Positions 25,125-38,317 are shown, numbered from the stretch's first letter. The stretch: DNA of 64,000 nucleotides from Marchantia polymorpha subsp. ruderalis (GCA_037833965.1 AP031357.1:2686001-2750000); one strand, 5' to 3'. Made by a program: numbers and translations. The notes: generated by a model not told the origin, from the sequence alone.

Positions 25125-25270
25125 GGGGCTAGTTAGCCCTCATCCTAGTTTACGAACTTCAGTCATTGCGCGAATGGGGCTATAGGGTCCGTGTGGTAAA
25201 AGCTGAACTTCGTGACTACACGTCTTTTTAATGGACTCCAAAGATGTCATGGTGTCAATAGCTACGTAAG
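25125..25270 (+). repeat. left terminal inverted repeat
   Basis: About 146 bp pairing with 25868-26014 at roughly 85-90% by eye. The best-conserved block spans the AAAGCTGAACTTCG motif and the segment just outside it. Confidence 0.8.
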
Positions 25271-25867
25271 AAATAAACTCCCTAATCCGCAATCTAAAAG
25301 CCACGTCAAGGTTCCTGACAGCAAAAACGTGCTCATGGGTACGAATTTTTTGTTAGCACAAGTGTTGTTAGGGTTAGATGGTGTTCAATGCAAGTGCGGT
25401 GGAATTGGATTTTTTGGACGTACTCTGTGGACATACTTATGTCTCATCCGGACGCGTGTTATCATACTTTGTTGAATCCTATGTAGTTCACTTTACAATT
25501 TCTAGTGATTTAATTGGAGCAAAGAAACCTCAGTACATGGTTTTAACCTCTTAGCTTAGTCACTACCAAAGGTATCATGCACGAAAAATCAATATCCCGC
25601 TTATACTCCTGATTTTTTTTGAAAAATCAGATTGCCTCACTAAGTATCTATACGTCACTGAGTTATTCCATCAAATTGATACAAAAAGTATGTGCAATGC
25701 AGCGCAGCAAAAGGTTCAGTGCAATCATTGAATTATTCGACGCATTTGCATTTAGCATCAAAATCTAAACTGCCACTTGTGCATATTCTCTTGTTCGCAC
25801 CTACGAGCCCGTTTTTCCTGCCAGTAACCTTGACGTGGCTTGTAGATCGCAGAGGTGCCACTCAGCT

Positions 25868-26014
25868 TCTTACATGGTTGTTGACACCATGGCATCTTTT
25901 GAGTCCATTAGAAAGAAGTGTAGTCGCGAAGTTCAGCTTTTACCACACGGACCCTATAGCCCCATCCGCCCTATGACTGAAGTCCGTATACTAGGATGAA
26001 GGCTAATTAGCCCC
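25868..26014 (-). repeat. right terminal inverted repeat
   Basis: Reverse-complement partner of 25125-25270. Differences are scattered substitutions and one small indel near the outer end, which suggests an old insertion. Confidence 0.8.
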
Positions 26015-26292
26015 AGGTGAGGTATAACTCTCCGCTCCCTTTCAACAAGTACACTCTGACCATATCAGAACACAAAGAAGACATTTCTATACAATATTTC
26101 AATTGGATGCCAATTAAATCAAAACTTTCAAATTAGCATCATATTGAAAATGCAACTCAAAAATTCATTAGAAAATTTGCTGATTTGAAATGTATCACTT
26201 GAATAGCAAAACCGTTATGAAAATCGGACCACTAGCATGTTACACACAGATATATCCTTTGTCTCTCACCCCTAGAAATTTGCTAAGGCATA

Positions 26293-26316
26293 ATATATAT
26301 ATATATATATATATAT
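26293..26316. repeat. (AT)n microsatellite
   Basis: About 12 uninterrupted AT units just right of the inverted-repeat transposon. No function inferred. Confidence 0.9.
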
Positions 26317-26853
26317 GAATGACTGGGTATGGCAATGACAATAATATTTGACGATGTGTTTTGAAGAGGAGACAAAACACATCAAGTTGCAAACTCATGT
26401 AAATTATGTCTTCTGATGCTCATTCTAACTTTTTCATCTCTTTTCCAAAAACCTACTTCTATTTCTCCTCTTATTCATAAATCCTCAACTTTCATGTTCT
26501 GTGGCCATACCAATAATTTTGCCATTTTCATTTCTTCGCTCTGTTGTACTATTATTCTTTACCCTATCATTTGTCACTCCTGCCAAGTCATGTATTGTGT
26601 CTTATATTATTCAGTCTAACTTTTTCGCTACTTTGGCCTAACACTTTTGTTTTTTGTCGTTCATTCCTCCTTACCTTTCTCTACACATGCCTTAATACCG
26701 TCTTTTCTCCCTTCCAATGCTGTGGCGTTCAAGGCTGAATCTACTTATCGTTTACATGAGGGCGCTCGTACTTTGCCTCAATTTTTTCGTTTGTGACAAA
26801 GCGATACGAAAGAGAGTTATAATTTCTCATTTCGGAAAGGCGATGATTGATGC

Positions 26854-27180
26854 TTAAACTCCTGAACGAAATACGTCGACTCCTAAAGAGAGAATACGTA
26901 CTCGTTCATTCAAGACCTGCAGATTTTGTCGCGGGGCCGCACGGGTCCAATTGGGCACTTCAATCCTTGCCGGACCGTGCAGTGGGTACGGCGCCAGCGC
27001 GGGAGTCGTCTCGTCATGTCTCTCGCCCACTGCATTCACTGACGTGGTGCTCATGATGTCCCGGGACTCGAAGAGATCCACTCCGGGACCAGCGGGCTTC
27101 ATGGCGCAGGGCGGAACTTGGGCGGCCGGAGCATGACAGCATGGAAACGGTAGGTTCCAGCAATTCCCGTGAATCATCAT
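26854..27180 (-). other. coding-like open stretch, unknown product
   Basis: The minus strand is open for 108 codons. From an internal ATG at about 27104 (MKPAGPGVDLFESRD) the frame shows high G/C at third codon positions and lower at second positions, as expected of real coding DNA here. A donor-like GAACGA|GTACGT lies near its 3' side. No downstream exon was found and I recognise no family. It may be the first exon of a small gene, a fragment, or a chance frame in a GC-rich patch. Confidence 0.3.
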
Positions 27181-30100
27181 GGACCCGCCTCCGCAGGACC
27201 AAGCCGCTTTTTCGAGTCAATGTTAAACTATAATGTCCGGCTTGGTGGACTATGTTATCCGCATTCTTTTCTTCATTAGAATCGTTTGCCTTGTTACGTC
27301 ACCTTTGGCAAGTAGTTACGTGAGATTGACAAACTAGAGGTAGTAGGGGACAGAGTTCGATATGGGCACGAGTGAATAAACTCAAGGATAACAATATCTA
27401 ACTCTCTGAAAAAATCACAAAATTAAGTTGTTTGCTTGGCTATATAATACCGAAAAACCATCTCTACTGAAAATCTTTATCGATAATATGTATAGGAGGA
27501 GCATCGCGAAAGACTAACAGTCCTGGGACGTATATTTATATATATTTTTTCTCCACGTATGCTTCCCAATAATCCAACTATTTATTTTAATTTCGCCTCA
27601 TTTGCTAGATCTTCTGTGCGCAATAAGTCATGCATATATTCTTACAGTATAATAAGCGGGGTGCATGTACCGAACCTGCTGTCCTGCGCACATTTGACAG
27701 GACGGAAGAAAATCTTGCCGGCCAGTTCTTACAGACAATTTACGAAGAGCGTGGTGGACACGTACTTGTCCTTCATGAAATACTCACTCTCACTGGTCAT
27801 TTCCCGAAGGAAGTACGTGGAGGTGCTCTAAGCAACATGGCTTCCCTTTTGCAGCCTTTGTCCTTTTACGGTTGTTGCTTTTGGGCCCGGCTGCAAAAAC
27901 ACTTTCAGAGGTTGATATGACACAAACAGATCTTGTGTGCTGAAAAGCGAGTAGCTCCTGACGTAATGGACTTGCCCTTTTTTCCCCCCATATACGAGGG
28001 TTACAGCATGCTGGAGTGGACGAATAAGAACGCATGCCTACACGAAGTTTGGTCCAATGCCTGCTCAGTGCTTATTGTACGCATCTGAAGATATTATTCC
28101 TTGATACCGACATCGAAAGAAAGTGCGTGTTCTCATCGCATGCATCCAGGCACGGTCTTCGAGCTCTGTTAGATAATTCCGTTATTTCACGAGATGAGAG
28201 AAGATGTGAAGCTGGTTATTTGTGTGGATAACTGGATTTCCTTTTGGACGTAGATAAGTCGATATCTTGAGAGTGGATAAATATGAAAGTTCTGTTTCCA
28301 AAAGCCTTGAGAGCTTCAAGCCTAGATCTGAGCTGAAAAGTACCGTGAGCTTTCACTTTCATGACCGTGACACGTTCCTTTCGTCCATAAAGCAGCGCGG
28401 GTGATTACGCTTTAGTCGAACGAGTTCCATTCGAGAGAGAACAGAATTGGGAAAGTCACCGAGTTAGAAGACAGAGGCAAGAATCAGATCAGGTCTGTAA
28501 GCTAGTGGTCGTTTGCGGTCTCTTTTAGATGGCATTGCAAGTTCATAAGTTCATCTTGCAGTAAGATTTTGAGTCTTTCCTCTCGGCTCTCCTTGATATT
28601 ATCCGATCCATTAAAATGGTAGGTGCACGTGTGCACCTAACATGTCAATGTATCCTGTTGAGGCAAGAGTTTCTCAATGCCAAGGAATGTCAGTATGCTT
28701 TAAACCGCAAAAATAATATCCTACGTATCATTTGTCGATGGATATTTTGATTCCTCAATTATAACTCAGACTCTTTATGAACATGACGACAATTTCTAAC
28801 AAATTATGTTTCCAGCAATTCCAAACAAACAGATGTCGATAGCCATATTTAATGCACTAAGATCTATACTTACTTTTCTTTCAACGAGTAACAGAGAAAT
28901 TGCTTTTCAAGATATTGAATTCCACGTCAATCATACCACAGACTTACTATTCTCATAATTTTTCACATTATTAGAAAACTATTGCAGAAGTTGATGTAGC
29001 ATTTCCTACACATGGGCAAGGTCTAGGAAAGAGGATAATATATCCTCGTGGATAGATCTACAAATTTTTTTATTAAGTAAACATGTAACCTCTATGTTTT
29101 TTCTAGTTTTGGAGTTAGAAGGAGCAATTGACACATACTTCAAAAAGTTGCGTGAGAGAAATGGCATCATTCTCGTCAGCAGAGTATCATATTTTGAAAT
29201 TGCGTCTTCATTTCGATACATGTCCCAACCAATAGCATGTCAATCACACCATGTGATAAGAATTCATATGAATATGTGATATATACACAGTTTCACTTGC
29301 TTCACTTCAAAACGAAAAAAATATGATTTGTTTTTCAAAGTAGTGAGTTCCACGTCAATGAAAACATACACTTACTATTCACATAAATTTTTATATGAAA
29401 AGATTAAGAATTCTGTCGATCATTTGAATAAACAGGATACATATTATGTACATTTGAATATATTCATATTATTTAATTATGTTCTTTTTTTTATAAAAAA
29501 ATTGGATATTTGTAATAATGCCATTGTTTATACCCAAATTAGTTTCATTGAATTTATTGAAACGGACAGCGAGACTAGGTAGTTTAGCCTAACAACATTA
29601 TTCATCAAATTATGTAGAAGTTGTTTCATAAAAGTGAGATATGACAGCACACTATAACACGTAAAATTTCCTGCCCCTGCTGTGTCAAGCGTTCCCAAAG
29701 TTGGTCTTTGAAACCTGAAATATCAGGAGAGCTTTTCCACTATCTCAGAAAGTGCAAGTTGTTTGATCCCGACTTAGCTATCAGTTTTCAGGGAATCTTG
29801 CTGCGATCGACAAATTTCAACAGATCTATTGAAGAAACATTATGAACCTTCGAATCAGGTTCATCAACTCCAAGCTCGAATGCCTGTTAGCGACACGATG
29901 TCAAGTGGAGTCCTCAGCTCCAGAAGCCAAATTACGTCCAGTTGATAATTATATTCTGATATGCCGCAGTTGGAACTTTGGATGGATTTATTCTGGAGTG
30001 AGAGACAGCGTGAAAGCCCTTCAGATGAGGAAGGCCGAGCACGATATGAGCGACTAAGATTCAGACTTTTACACAATGTTTTATCAAATGCAGTTCGGAG

Positions 30101-32220
30101 AGAACGGTTTGTGGTGAAGTCTGGTTACTTCGAGCGATTCAAGGCTGAGAATTGTCGTGGTACATGTTCAGCTCACATTTTCCACGGATGGAAGAGTACA
30201 TTGTAAATAGGAATTTGTGTTCCCCATACTGTATCCACGCCCTTTGTGACCCTGACCGAGTGACCACGGGTCTACTAAACTTTGGTTCAATCTGCTCATG
30301 TAGCTTTCAGAACAAGTGCTTCAGTAATTTGTAATTCTCTTTTAACAAAGTGTATCAATCACTGCCAAGCTTCTTGACGGGACTTCAATGCGAACGATCC
30401 GACTGGACCCGGTGTGATGTACACTCAAATCAAGGAGAGGTCGGATTTTAGGAACTTCAACGGATGTGCATGTTCTCCTCACGTTGTTGATCCACTTCCA
30501 ACCGAGAGCTACCATAACATCAGCACCAACTTCAGCCTCATAATGGACATGAGAAACAAAGGGGTCACCCTTTTCATAAAAATAGGAAGAAGCAGAAGAA
30601 GCAAAAGCCGTGGCGTTGTATGCCACTCAGCGATTTCGAGTTGAATCTCCTTCAGCTCTGCTCTGCTCTGGCATTCAACAACTTTGAACTGGGCCTGGTT
30701 TCTGGCTCTCAATCATTGCTTCTGCTTCTGTCACTCGAACCCTGTATACCTATGGACTGTGAGACTGATTAGACTTCTGCGCGCGGTCTGTCTGTTGTTC
30801 ACCTACTGTCTTTTCAGAGGGCCAAGACGGCGGGAGCTAGTTTCCCTTTGAGTCTGGACTTTGCGCTGGTAGTGTCCAAGGACGTCGAGCGTAGGTGTGA
30901 TTCAAAGCGTTCTTCTGTGAAACGATCCATCTCTTTCTAGCGGTGATAATCGTAAAGTCAGTGAACGAACTTCTCATGGCAACTACTACTGCCATGTTCA
31001 AAGTCCACCTACTGCCAATTACTCTGAAACGATTGGCCAAAAGAACGGTCCAAACGAGCAGAGACAGTCCTTTACATTCCGAAATCGACATGGCTTCCGA
31101 ATTCCCTCAAAGCACTGTACACTAGAAGCATCTGCGATCTGCGACCTGGATGCATGTTGCAGATTGCAGAATAGATGGTCGGTTGCACCGGGTAAGCGTA
31201 GATTTTGCTTAGTGCATCCCGACCGCAAATGGAACCGTAAGAATGATTGGTGGATGAATGTGCAGCTTCGTGGTTTGATCGCGAGACGTGAGAACTCTGT
31301 GCATAGCCGACAGCGAAAAGTTTCCCATCAGAATGCTGAAATCTGTTTGATTGCGTGTCAGGAATCTGTCCGCCAGGTTCCGCTCATCGGGCAGGCCATC
31401 GGCCGAACCACTCGTGTGGAAGAAACGAAGAGTGAGTGCGAAAGAAGGTGGGTATGTAGAGGGGACTGAAGGATTCCAAAAAGGGCGAAGGAATGTCCTT
31501 GAAGCAGATCGGGTCAAGGGAAAGTTGTGCATTCCAAATCTCGCTCTTTGGGAGTATCCACAGTCGGGACACAAAGTTGTGATTGGCAGTGGGCATGCCG
31601 TTACAACCTTCTGACTGCCTCCTCACTGAACTACGTTGAAGTTGTTAGATATGGTAATGACTCTAACCGCGCAGCAAATCTGCTGCTGATTCCATCGAGA
31701 TTGGATCCCACTTTCTCTAGAATCGGCACTGCTTTGTTTCCTGTGTAGACTTCTCGTGGATCCATCCGGCTGCATGAGAATGATAATATTTTTTCCTATG
31801 TTGAGAAACTCACAATAATGGCACACACGAAACTGATTGAAAGAGAGATTGCGGAGATTGCGGATGGTGTTGAGCATGCTTTTGGTCCTAAATCAATCAT
31901 TGAGGAAAAAAATCCACGAGGTGGCGTAGGCAATGCGCCACATTGCCACGGAAGGTAAAGTGGGATTTGCACCTTCCTTGGGGTTCTGTGAAAATCTAGC
32001 ACCTAATGAAGGAAGGAGAAAACCTGTGAACAGGAAATAGACGATTCTTGTAGGTCCGAAGAAGAGCTCACGGCGTGCAGATCGCATACTAGAGATGGTC
32101 TATGTTCGTAAAATTATGTCATCATGTCTATATTTTAAAACTTCCTGTCGATTGAGAAGTAAAGTGATCGATAATCCTAAACCGTCAAATGAATTTCAAT
32201 ACCTTGCAATTTATACTGGC
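27181..32220. other. unassigned mixed-composition DNA
   Basis: Composition is closer to genic DNA than to the deserts, but both strands show only short overlapping frames (for example 27630-27920 plus, 29961-30206 plus, 30342-30626 minus, 31209-31574 minus) without recognisable domains or a consistent exon chain. It may hold decayed genes or the untranslated parts of transcripts. A G-box-containing palindrome lies at 28620-28639. Confidence 0.3.
28620..28639. repeat. 9-bp palindrome with embedded G-box
   Basis: TAGGTGCAC at 28620-28628 faces its exact reverse complement at 28631-28639 across GT. The centre contains CACGTG, the G-box core bound by plant bZIP and bHLH factors. No target gene can be assigned. 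Confidence 0.5.
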
Positions 32221-32307
32221 AGCGGATTGGATTCAGTGCAGGAGTGAATGATACTAAAGACTCACAGACACCTCTCATGTGCGTACCACTAGAGGTGCAC
32301 ATAAGAG
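32221..32307. repeat. dispersed repeat copy 1 with adjacent inverted repeat
   Basis: Bases 32221-32260 recur with about 85-90% identity at 43945-43983 in the same orientation. Just downstream, 32272-32282 and 32297-32307 form an 11-bp inverted repeat with one mismatch. This may be the edge of a repeat family member. Confidence 0.6.
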
Positions 32308-34689
32308 ATTAAGTCACGTTACATCTCACAATCTGTTCAATTTAGTCGAAGTACGATATTACAGCAAGTTGAAGAGTACAGCATTTGGCTCATGAGCCCT
32401 ACGTACTTTGATTATGGCTAATACTAGTGAGGACATCAAATACTTTTTATAACTTTCGAGTTTGAACATGGTTAACGTGCTGTAGTAAATCTAGATTATG
32501 AACCACTCTAATGTTTTGATATATGTTTTCTAACAAAAATTTATGTTTACTCATTCTCCTATTTATCTAAGAAGTTAGTAACCAAAATCTCCAAATAAAT
32601 TCATACGAGCAGAATACAACTTTTTATAACTCTTACTTGGTAATTTTAAGGAGATAACTCACTATAGGTATTAAATCAAATTATTAATTTAAATGCACTT
32701 ACAATCTATTCAAAAAGTATATCACTCTCTTTGAAATATTGTATAATTTACTTATGTCAATATATATGATATATACAAACATATATAAACATATAAAAAT
32801 ATATTATATTCAGAAATCGCAGTAAATAATCTAACCTATAAGAAAAAATTAAAACTATGTTTTGTTTGTGTTGTACATGTAGCATTATTATTCAATCATA
32901 TATCTATATATGATTTGATAAATTGTAATAGATGTTAGTTATAAGATTCAACTTTAGTAGTTAAGCAAAAAATTAGATCTTGATCTCTTTGCTAACATTC
33001 ATTAGTTATTCTTTTGATAATTCATACTGAATCAAAAAAGTGAATTTTTTTGGAAAAATTTAGAAAATAACATAAAAATATATTTTCTAAAAATTAGCAA
33101 TTATCAACTAACATGTGATTATATTACTAATAGATTTAACATTGATATATATGATTTATCTTAATGAATAAAAACACATATGTCATTAATACAAATTTTT
33201 AAAAATTTTAATTGATGCTTGGTACATATGTGAATATTATGTTCTCACACAATGTTTCATGTACAAATTTGATTTTTTTACAAACGTAAGAGATTCTAGC
33301 TATAAAGAATTTTTGTATCAAAATCATAATTTATATCTTTCATACACTTCAGACAAAAATTCAATATTCATTTTTCAAATATTCTCTAGACATTTGATAT
33401 ATTACAAACTGGATTTTGGATTAAAAATCTCATCAAAAATTTCAAATCATTGTTTGATCAATTTTAAACTTCAGACACATATGTGTAAATTCTAAGAATT
33501 ATATAGAAGAAAAATTTGATCAAAAAATTTGAAGCTATGTTACTAAATTGCGTGAAATTAATTAAAATCTTGCACCTTTTATTTTGCATTAATTTGAAGA
33601 TAAATAATTTCAAAAAATGTAAATTTAGAACCAAAAAAAATTTGAACTATATTTTTTTGAACAATCAAATTCAGTTTTTAAAAATATTTTCATAATGCTC
33701 TTAAAATTATCCAAAATATGCAATTATTTTTAATATCATATTTCTAATTTCAAGTATAGCTTGTAATATTGCAAATTTGACTTTGCATCAAAGTTCCAAT
33801 ACAAATTTGCACAAAAAAGTAGTCTAAAAATCCAAATTTTTAACCTAAATCAGAATTTGTATTATAACCTTCAAACAATTCAATGACATTGTTCAAAATT
33901 TCACAAGCATAATACAACGATTTATAATGTGTGTTTAGTTTAGAATCTGAAAAGTAATGTAACTGAAAAGATTTAAGGTGTACATTCATGTAAGAAATTT
34001 AAACAAAATTTGTTAACATGCGAGAGTAAGAATAAAAATCATTCGAAGATGAAACACAAACTTTAAATTAAATCAAATGAAAAGCAATGTGGTTGCTTGC
34101 AGAGGATGTTTTACATCGAAACATTACATTCACAATTCTTATTTGCATTAATTTTGAGTCATATTCTAATTTGCATAACATTTTTGCAAGATCAGATTCA
34201 ATAATGAACTTTTTTGTTTCTAAACTTTGCTCCTAGTTTTATGGTGATGCATATCATTTTGTATTTTGTTTGTTGGATTTTTTTCAAGTTCATTTGTGTT
34301 GAACCAACCATCTTCAAATCTTGTTTGATTATACACTATGTATGATTTCATAAACACTTAAATTTGTTGAGCAATTTTTATATTCCTTGTGAATGAATTG
34401 CTTTCATCAATATCTTATCATCATTTCAAACATCTTATTTTTCATACTTGTTTTATTTATTTATTTATTCAACTATATTATTCCGAAAATGATGTTACAA
34501 AGTAATCTATCAATTTTAGATAACCTTTACATGCTTTTATTCATTTTGATAAAGAATATATATGAATATTCTTCAATAATTCAAGATAACAAAATCCCAA
34601 AAGTTATAATTAATTTATGATAGTGATCATCATAATATTTTGTAAAAAATTCCAAATTTATTTGTCAGTAAATTGTATTAGTCTGTACG
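32308..34689. other. AT-rich desert
   Basis: Extremely A+T-rich, with only a handful of CpG dinucleotides per kilobase by eye. Two short frames (33259-33495 and 34393-34620, plus) are chance frames of AT-rich codons. No gene is supported. Confidence 0.5.
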
Positions 34690-36179
34690 CAGTGGCGGAG
34701 CTTAAGGAGGGCATGCGCCCCCAAGCCCAAGAAGGGTCTACACAGATTGTGAGTTACAGAATGTGAAAACGAGATCAAGAAAAAAATTTCATTGGAAATT
34801 GGCGGTGAGCCCTCCCTCGACTCTCCTTGAAAAAGTATACCCTCTTCCATTTGCATCACCAAATCTCACCTAGTTGCCTCTTGGATCCCTATTTACACCG
34901 GCAGCTCGTGATTGTTGTGATCAATGATTAGATTACTCAATTAGTGACTCTTAGAATCCATGTAGGGACTCCAATGAAGTAGAGGTCTAGTTGAATCTGC
35001 AGGTACAGCCAAATTGCGACATGAAATTCTCAAATCCCTACTTCCATGTTGCAGAAATCTGTACATTAGATGCTGCATCAATGCAACTTGTTCCACATAA
35101 GTAAATGCCATCAAACCTCTAAGCCATCTCTAGCTTCATCATTTACCTTCTTACTATCCATGGAGCTTCTGGAATCGAGAGTTCAAAGTTTTGGCAACAT
35201 AGCAATACCTAAAGTATTGAATGTAAATAGCAATATCTAATCTTTGACTTTCTCACCAATTGAGCTTTTACCCTACCTTTTATTGGATCCATACAAGCTA
35301 TCAGGCCGTCCTTGATGCCTTTTATATGCTTGTTTGATGACTCTAAAGCAGGTCAAACAGATCCCAAAAGAATCTAATGTGACAACTTCCATCTTCTTAA
35401 TCCTACTTCTTCTCTAAGTTGTGATAAGTTCAACCTTCCACCTTCTAGAAGGTGGAAGGTTGAAGGTGGTCAGAGAAGGCCTATATAGAAGGTCAGATGG
35501 TGGGGTTCATGTAATCAGGTCAGAACTCTAGTACCCGGGACTTATCTATACCCTGCACTTGTGTTATATTAACATGAGTAATATCTTGCACTAGATTATA
35601 TCATACCCTAAAATTAAGCCATACCTTGGTTTAGATTATAAGGGTAAATTCATGGGTTATATTAGTCTATATAAGAACAAATCAACTTATATAAAACTTT
35701 CACATCCAAACTCGACACTGATTAGTCATAAAATATAATAATGAAATATATCCAAACATCAAAAAATAGTTAATCATACTTTCACTTCCAACTGACACAA
35801 CACAAATTAAACATAGAATTTCTGTCAAAACGCCTAGTTGCATAGCGCTCCCTCATGAGGGTGAGTTCAGTGAGAGTCTTTCCTTTCCTTTCTTATAGGA
35901 ATTCGACTCCTTCTCTGTTATCTGAAACTTCTCAGAGTTTTCTCTCCGTTGTAATGGAAAAAGTCATTCATTCGGTCAAAAATTCCTATTTCATAACCTT
36001 GTTCGCCGACCTTCCCACCCCAACCGATTTTTATTTCTTGCAATGTGACATGCCATATCATGAACTTTCCGACAGGTGTCTCGCCACTTAATCAGTCCAG
36101 CGAACACCTCCTGATATTTCGTCAATCTATCTACGCGTGTCTTACCACCATTGCTTGTCTCTCTGTCTCCAGTTCGCCC
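34690..36179. other. intergenic DNA with a long palindrome
   Basis: Moderately GC-rich unassigned DNA between the AT desert and the VPS13 relic. It begins with CAGTGGCGGAGC, a motif like those at the ends of some plant hAT elements, but no partner end was found. A perfect 36-bp palindrome lies at 35429-35464. The plus-strand frame at 35855-36091 has no recognisable domain. Confidence 0.35.
35429..35464. repeat. perfect 36-bp palindrome, no spacer
   Basis: Each 18-base half is the exact reverse complement of the other, centred on TCTAGA between 35446 and 35447. Further partial copies of the AAGGTGG and GAAGGT words follow to the right. Zero-spacer palindromes of this size can extrude cruciforms. 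Confidence 0.85.
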
Positions 36180-37985
36180 TTAAGCTTTCCACGATTATTC
36201 GTGCCGACTTCCTGATTATCTCTTGAAGATCAAATATCATGTATTTCTGCTGTTGTAATAGATCAACCTTGCGTCCGGTGGCTTGCATGTGCAGAATGAG
36301 AGATTCTTCATCACTTGACTGCCTCCCAGCAAGGTTCCCATCCTGCAATCCTGCAACAGTGTGTTTCCTATGCTTCCCCAAAGGAGAACCTTCGCTTCTC
36401 TAAGACAATCTGCAGAATGCCAAGTTGTTAGGACCTCTGTCTTGGCTAATCCTTCAGATTCTTCCACAGTTTGATCAGGACCTTCAAATGCCTTCTGCAG
36501 GAGCAGCATTCTCCTGTATCGACCGGGAGAAAATTGTAGACCAAGATGTGAGATTCTTATCTGAAGGCGGGTTCATGGAAAGCTAGGATGTTGGACTCGT
36601 TTATGGTCCAGTACAAGCGACATGCCACAACGATCAAGAACAGGAAGTATGAGTCTTCCCGGCATGACTGGAATCGACACCCTTCAGTTCTTGATATCTG
36701 GTTGCTAGACTGCTCGCTGGAGGCAGCTCTGACCACTCAGACCAAGAAAGCAGATGTGTCACTACCAGAGATGTAGAAACGAGAGTAGAGGCCTCTCATC
36801 TCGATGTCATGTTCCTGTTCTAAAGCTGTCTCCAACGTGAAATGACCCAAATCAAGAAGGAGCTGAGTGCCGGCTCCACCACTTTTTAGAGCCTCTGTTG
36901 GAATTGGAATCTTCGAAGCGTCCATATCCAAATGAACACACACAAAACAAATCCTTCTTCGTTCCTCGAGAACAAGGTGGAGCTGCTCCTGGGTTCTTCG
37001 AGTTACTTCCTCTAATTTCCTCCGCACGACTGCAGTAGTTTCCAAGGCTACACGACGACTCAATTCTTGGCTGCTCTTGAGGAACTGAAGAAATCTGTCG
37101 AAGCTAGTCCTCCAAATCGTGACATGACAAGGTTACATTGCAGCAGATAACTTCCAGTTCAGTGGTTCCTCAATTGGACAGTAGACAAAGGTCGTTGTCA
37201 AAGCATGGTCTCTTCCCTCACGACTGACACTCTCAATAAGACGGCGTTCAGGTGCGGAGAGCCCGTAAGCTTTACATCACACTTCTCAGTCTTATGGTAG
37301 ACCATCAAAGACACTCGCAAGGCTTCAATAGTCCCCCATAGTAGTCCCTCATAGTGTTTCTTCTCCTTCCTTGCCAAAAAGGGAAGCTGCAATCCGTTTC
37401 ATTGACACCTCCGGCGCTGTTTGCAGCAAGTTCGGTGCTTCTGGACCTGAAGGTGTGGACAAGTCTTCGTCTGGTCTGTAGCTCAACAAATCGTTGATAT
37501 CGTTCCATTCCTCCTTCGTTAATCGTCCGGACACGTTATACTCAGGTTCTCCTCTAACGCTTGCACTAGGCAATAGAGCGGTTTCCATCAACGCAGTCCC
37601 ATCCAAATGATCACCAAGATCTTCTTCTAACGCGCTCTCGTTCCACAGCGGCTTCATTTGATTTTGCACTCTCAACCTTTGCAGGTGCGAAAAATCTTCA
37701 AAGTATAACAACTTCGGCATCGAGCTCTTTATTCAAATCCCTAATCTCCTGATTGTCAACCTTTGGACTTGGACTTTGCTGCAAATAGGCTGCATACAGG
37801 CGCACGTCTTTTCTTCGCCTCTTACACACATCAACAACTTCTGCCCGAGAAAGACAGTACCACATCTTGGATTGCTGCTGCAACACTTCCTGGCATTTAT
37901 AAGCCACTCGGTTTGTGGATCATCAGAAACTTCAAAACTGCGGTCGCAAATGGGAACTCTGCATGCGTGTACGATATTTGAACAT
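36180..37985 (-). pseudogene. VPS13-like lipid-transfer protein pseudogene fragment
   Basis: VPS13 proteins are giant bridge-like proteins that move bulk lipid at membrane contacts. On the minus strand, in order, can be read stretches resembling the middle part of plant VPS13: YAAYLQQSPSP, GRLTKEEWNDINDLLSY, CDVKL then YGLSAPE, NWKLSA and PCHVT, EEVTRRTQEQ, LLLDLGHFTLET, LYSRFYISGSD, LGLQFSPGRYRR and SIGNTLLQ. The frame is broken by stops at 37698-37700 (where the family has Trp), 37611-37613, 37133-37135 and 36573-36575, and by at least three frame changes. The homology is almost continuous over about 1.7 kb with no visible intron. Both protein ends are missing. It cannot make a functional protein. 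Outer borders are approximate. Confidence 0.88.
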
Positions 37986-38317
37986 GCCTTCCAAGAGCTT
38001 CATTCCATCACATTACTGGGCCTCTAAAACGGTAGCAGACACTTGGTCCAGTATGACGCAGTTAGTGAGGTGAAACCGAGACGCGTCAATTGCTGGTTGA
38101 AAACTATTTCCAAACTATTTCCAAATAAGGGAGGACTCATGAAATGTAATATGGGGTACTCTTTTCTCACGCTTTCCCCGCTGATAATATCTCATGATCC
38201 CATCGACATGATGAAGCAAAAATCTTTGACCAGAAGCCCACTCGGAAGATCGAATCACAGGGGAGAATTTTGCTTAAGAAATATTAGTAAGATACTCCCA
38301 TTCATGACACATATCAA

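Larger units (their letters stand above)
25125..26014. mobile_element. non-autonomous DNA transposon with long terminal inverted repeats
   Basis: The left end (25125-25270) and right end (25868-26014) are near-identical reverse complements, including an identical run of more than 30 bases (within 25175-25213 and its partner). The element starts GGGGCTA and ends TAGCCCC, and its right end holds the palindrome GGCTAATTAGCC. The ~600-bp interior has no transposase-like frame, so the element would need to be mobilised in trans (MITE-like or foldback). No convincing target-site duplication is visible; only AGG can be placed next to both ends. The superfamily is therefore unresolved. It sits as a GC-richer island inside AT-rich DNA. 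Confidence 0.8.

Noticed and set aside
34690..34730. hAT-like transposon end (CAGTGGCGGAGC)
   Set aside because: The motif resembles the ends of some plant hAT elements, but no complementary end or 8-bp duplication could be found within the next 1.5 kb.
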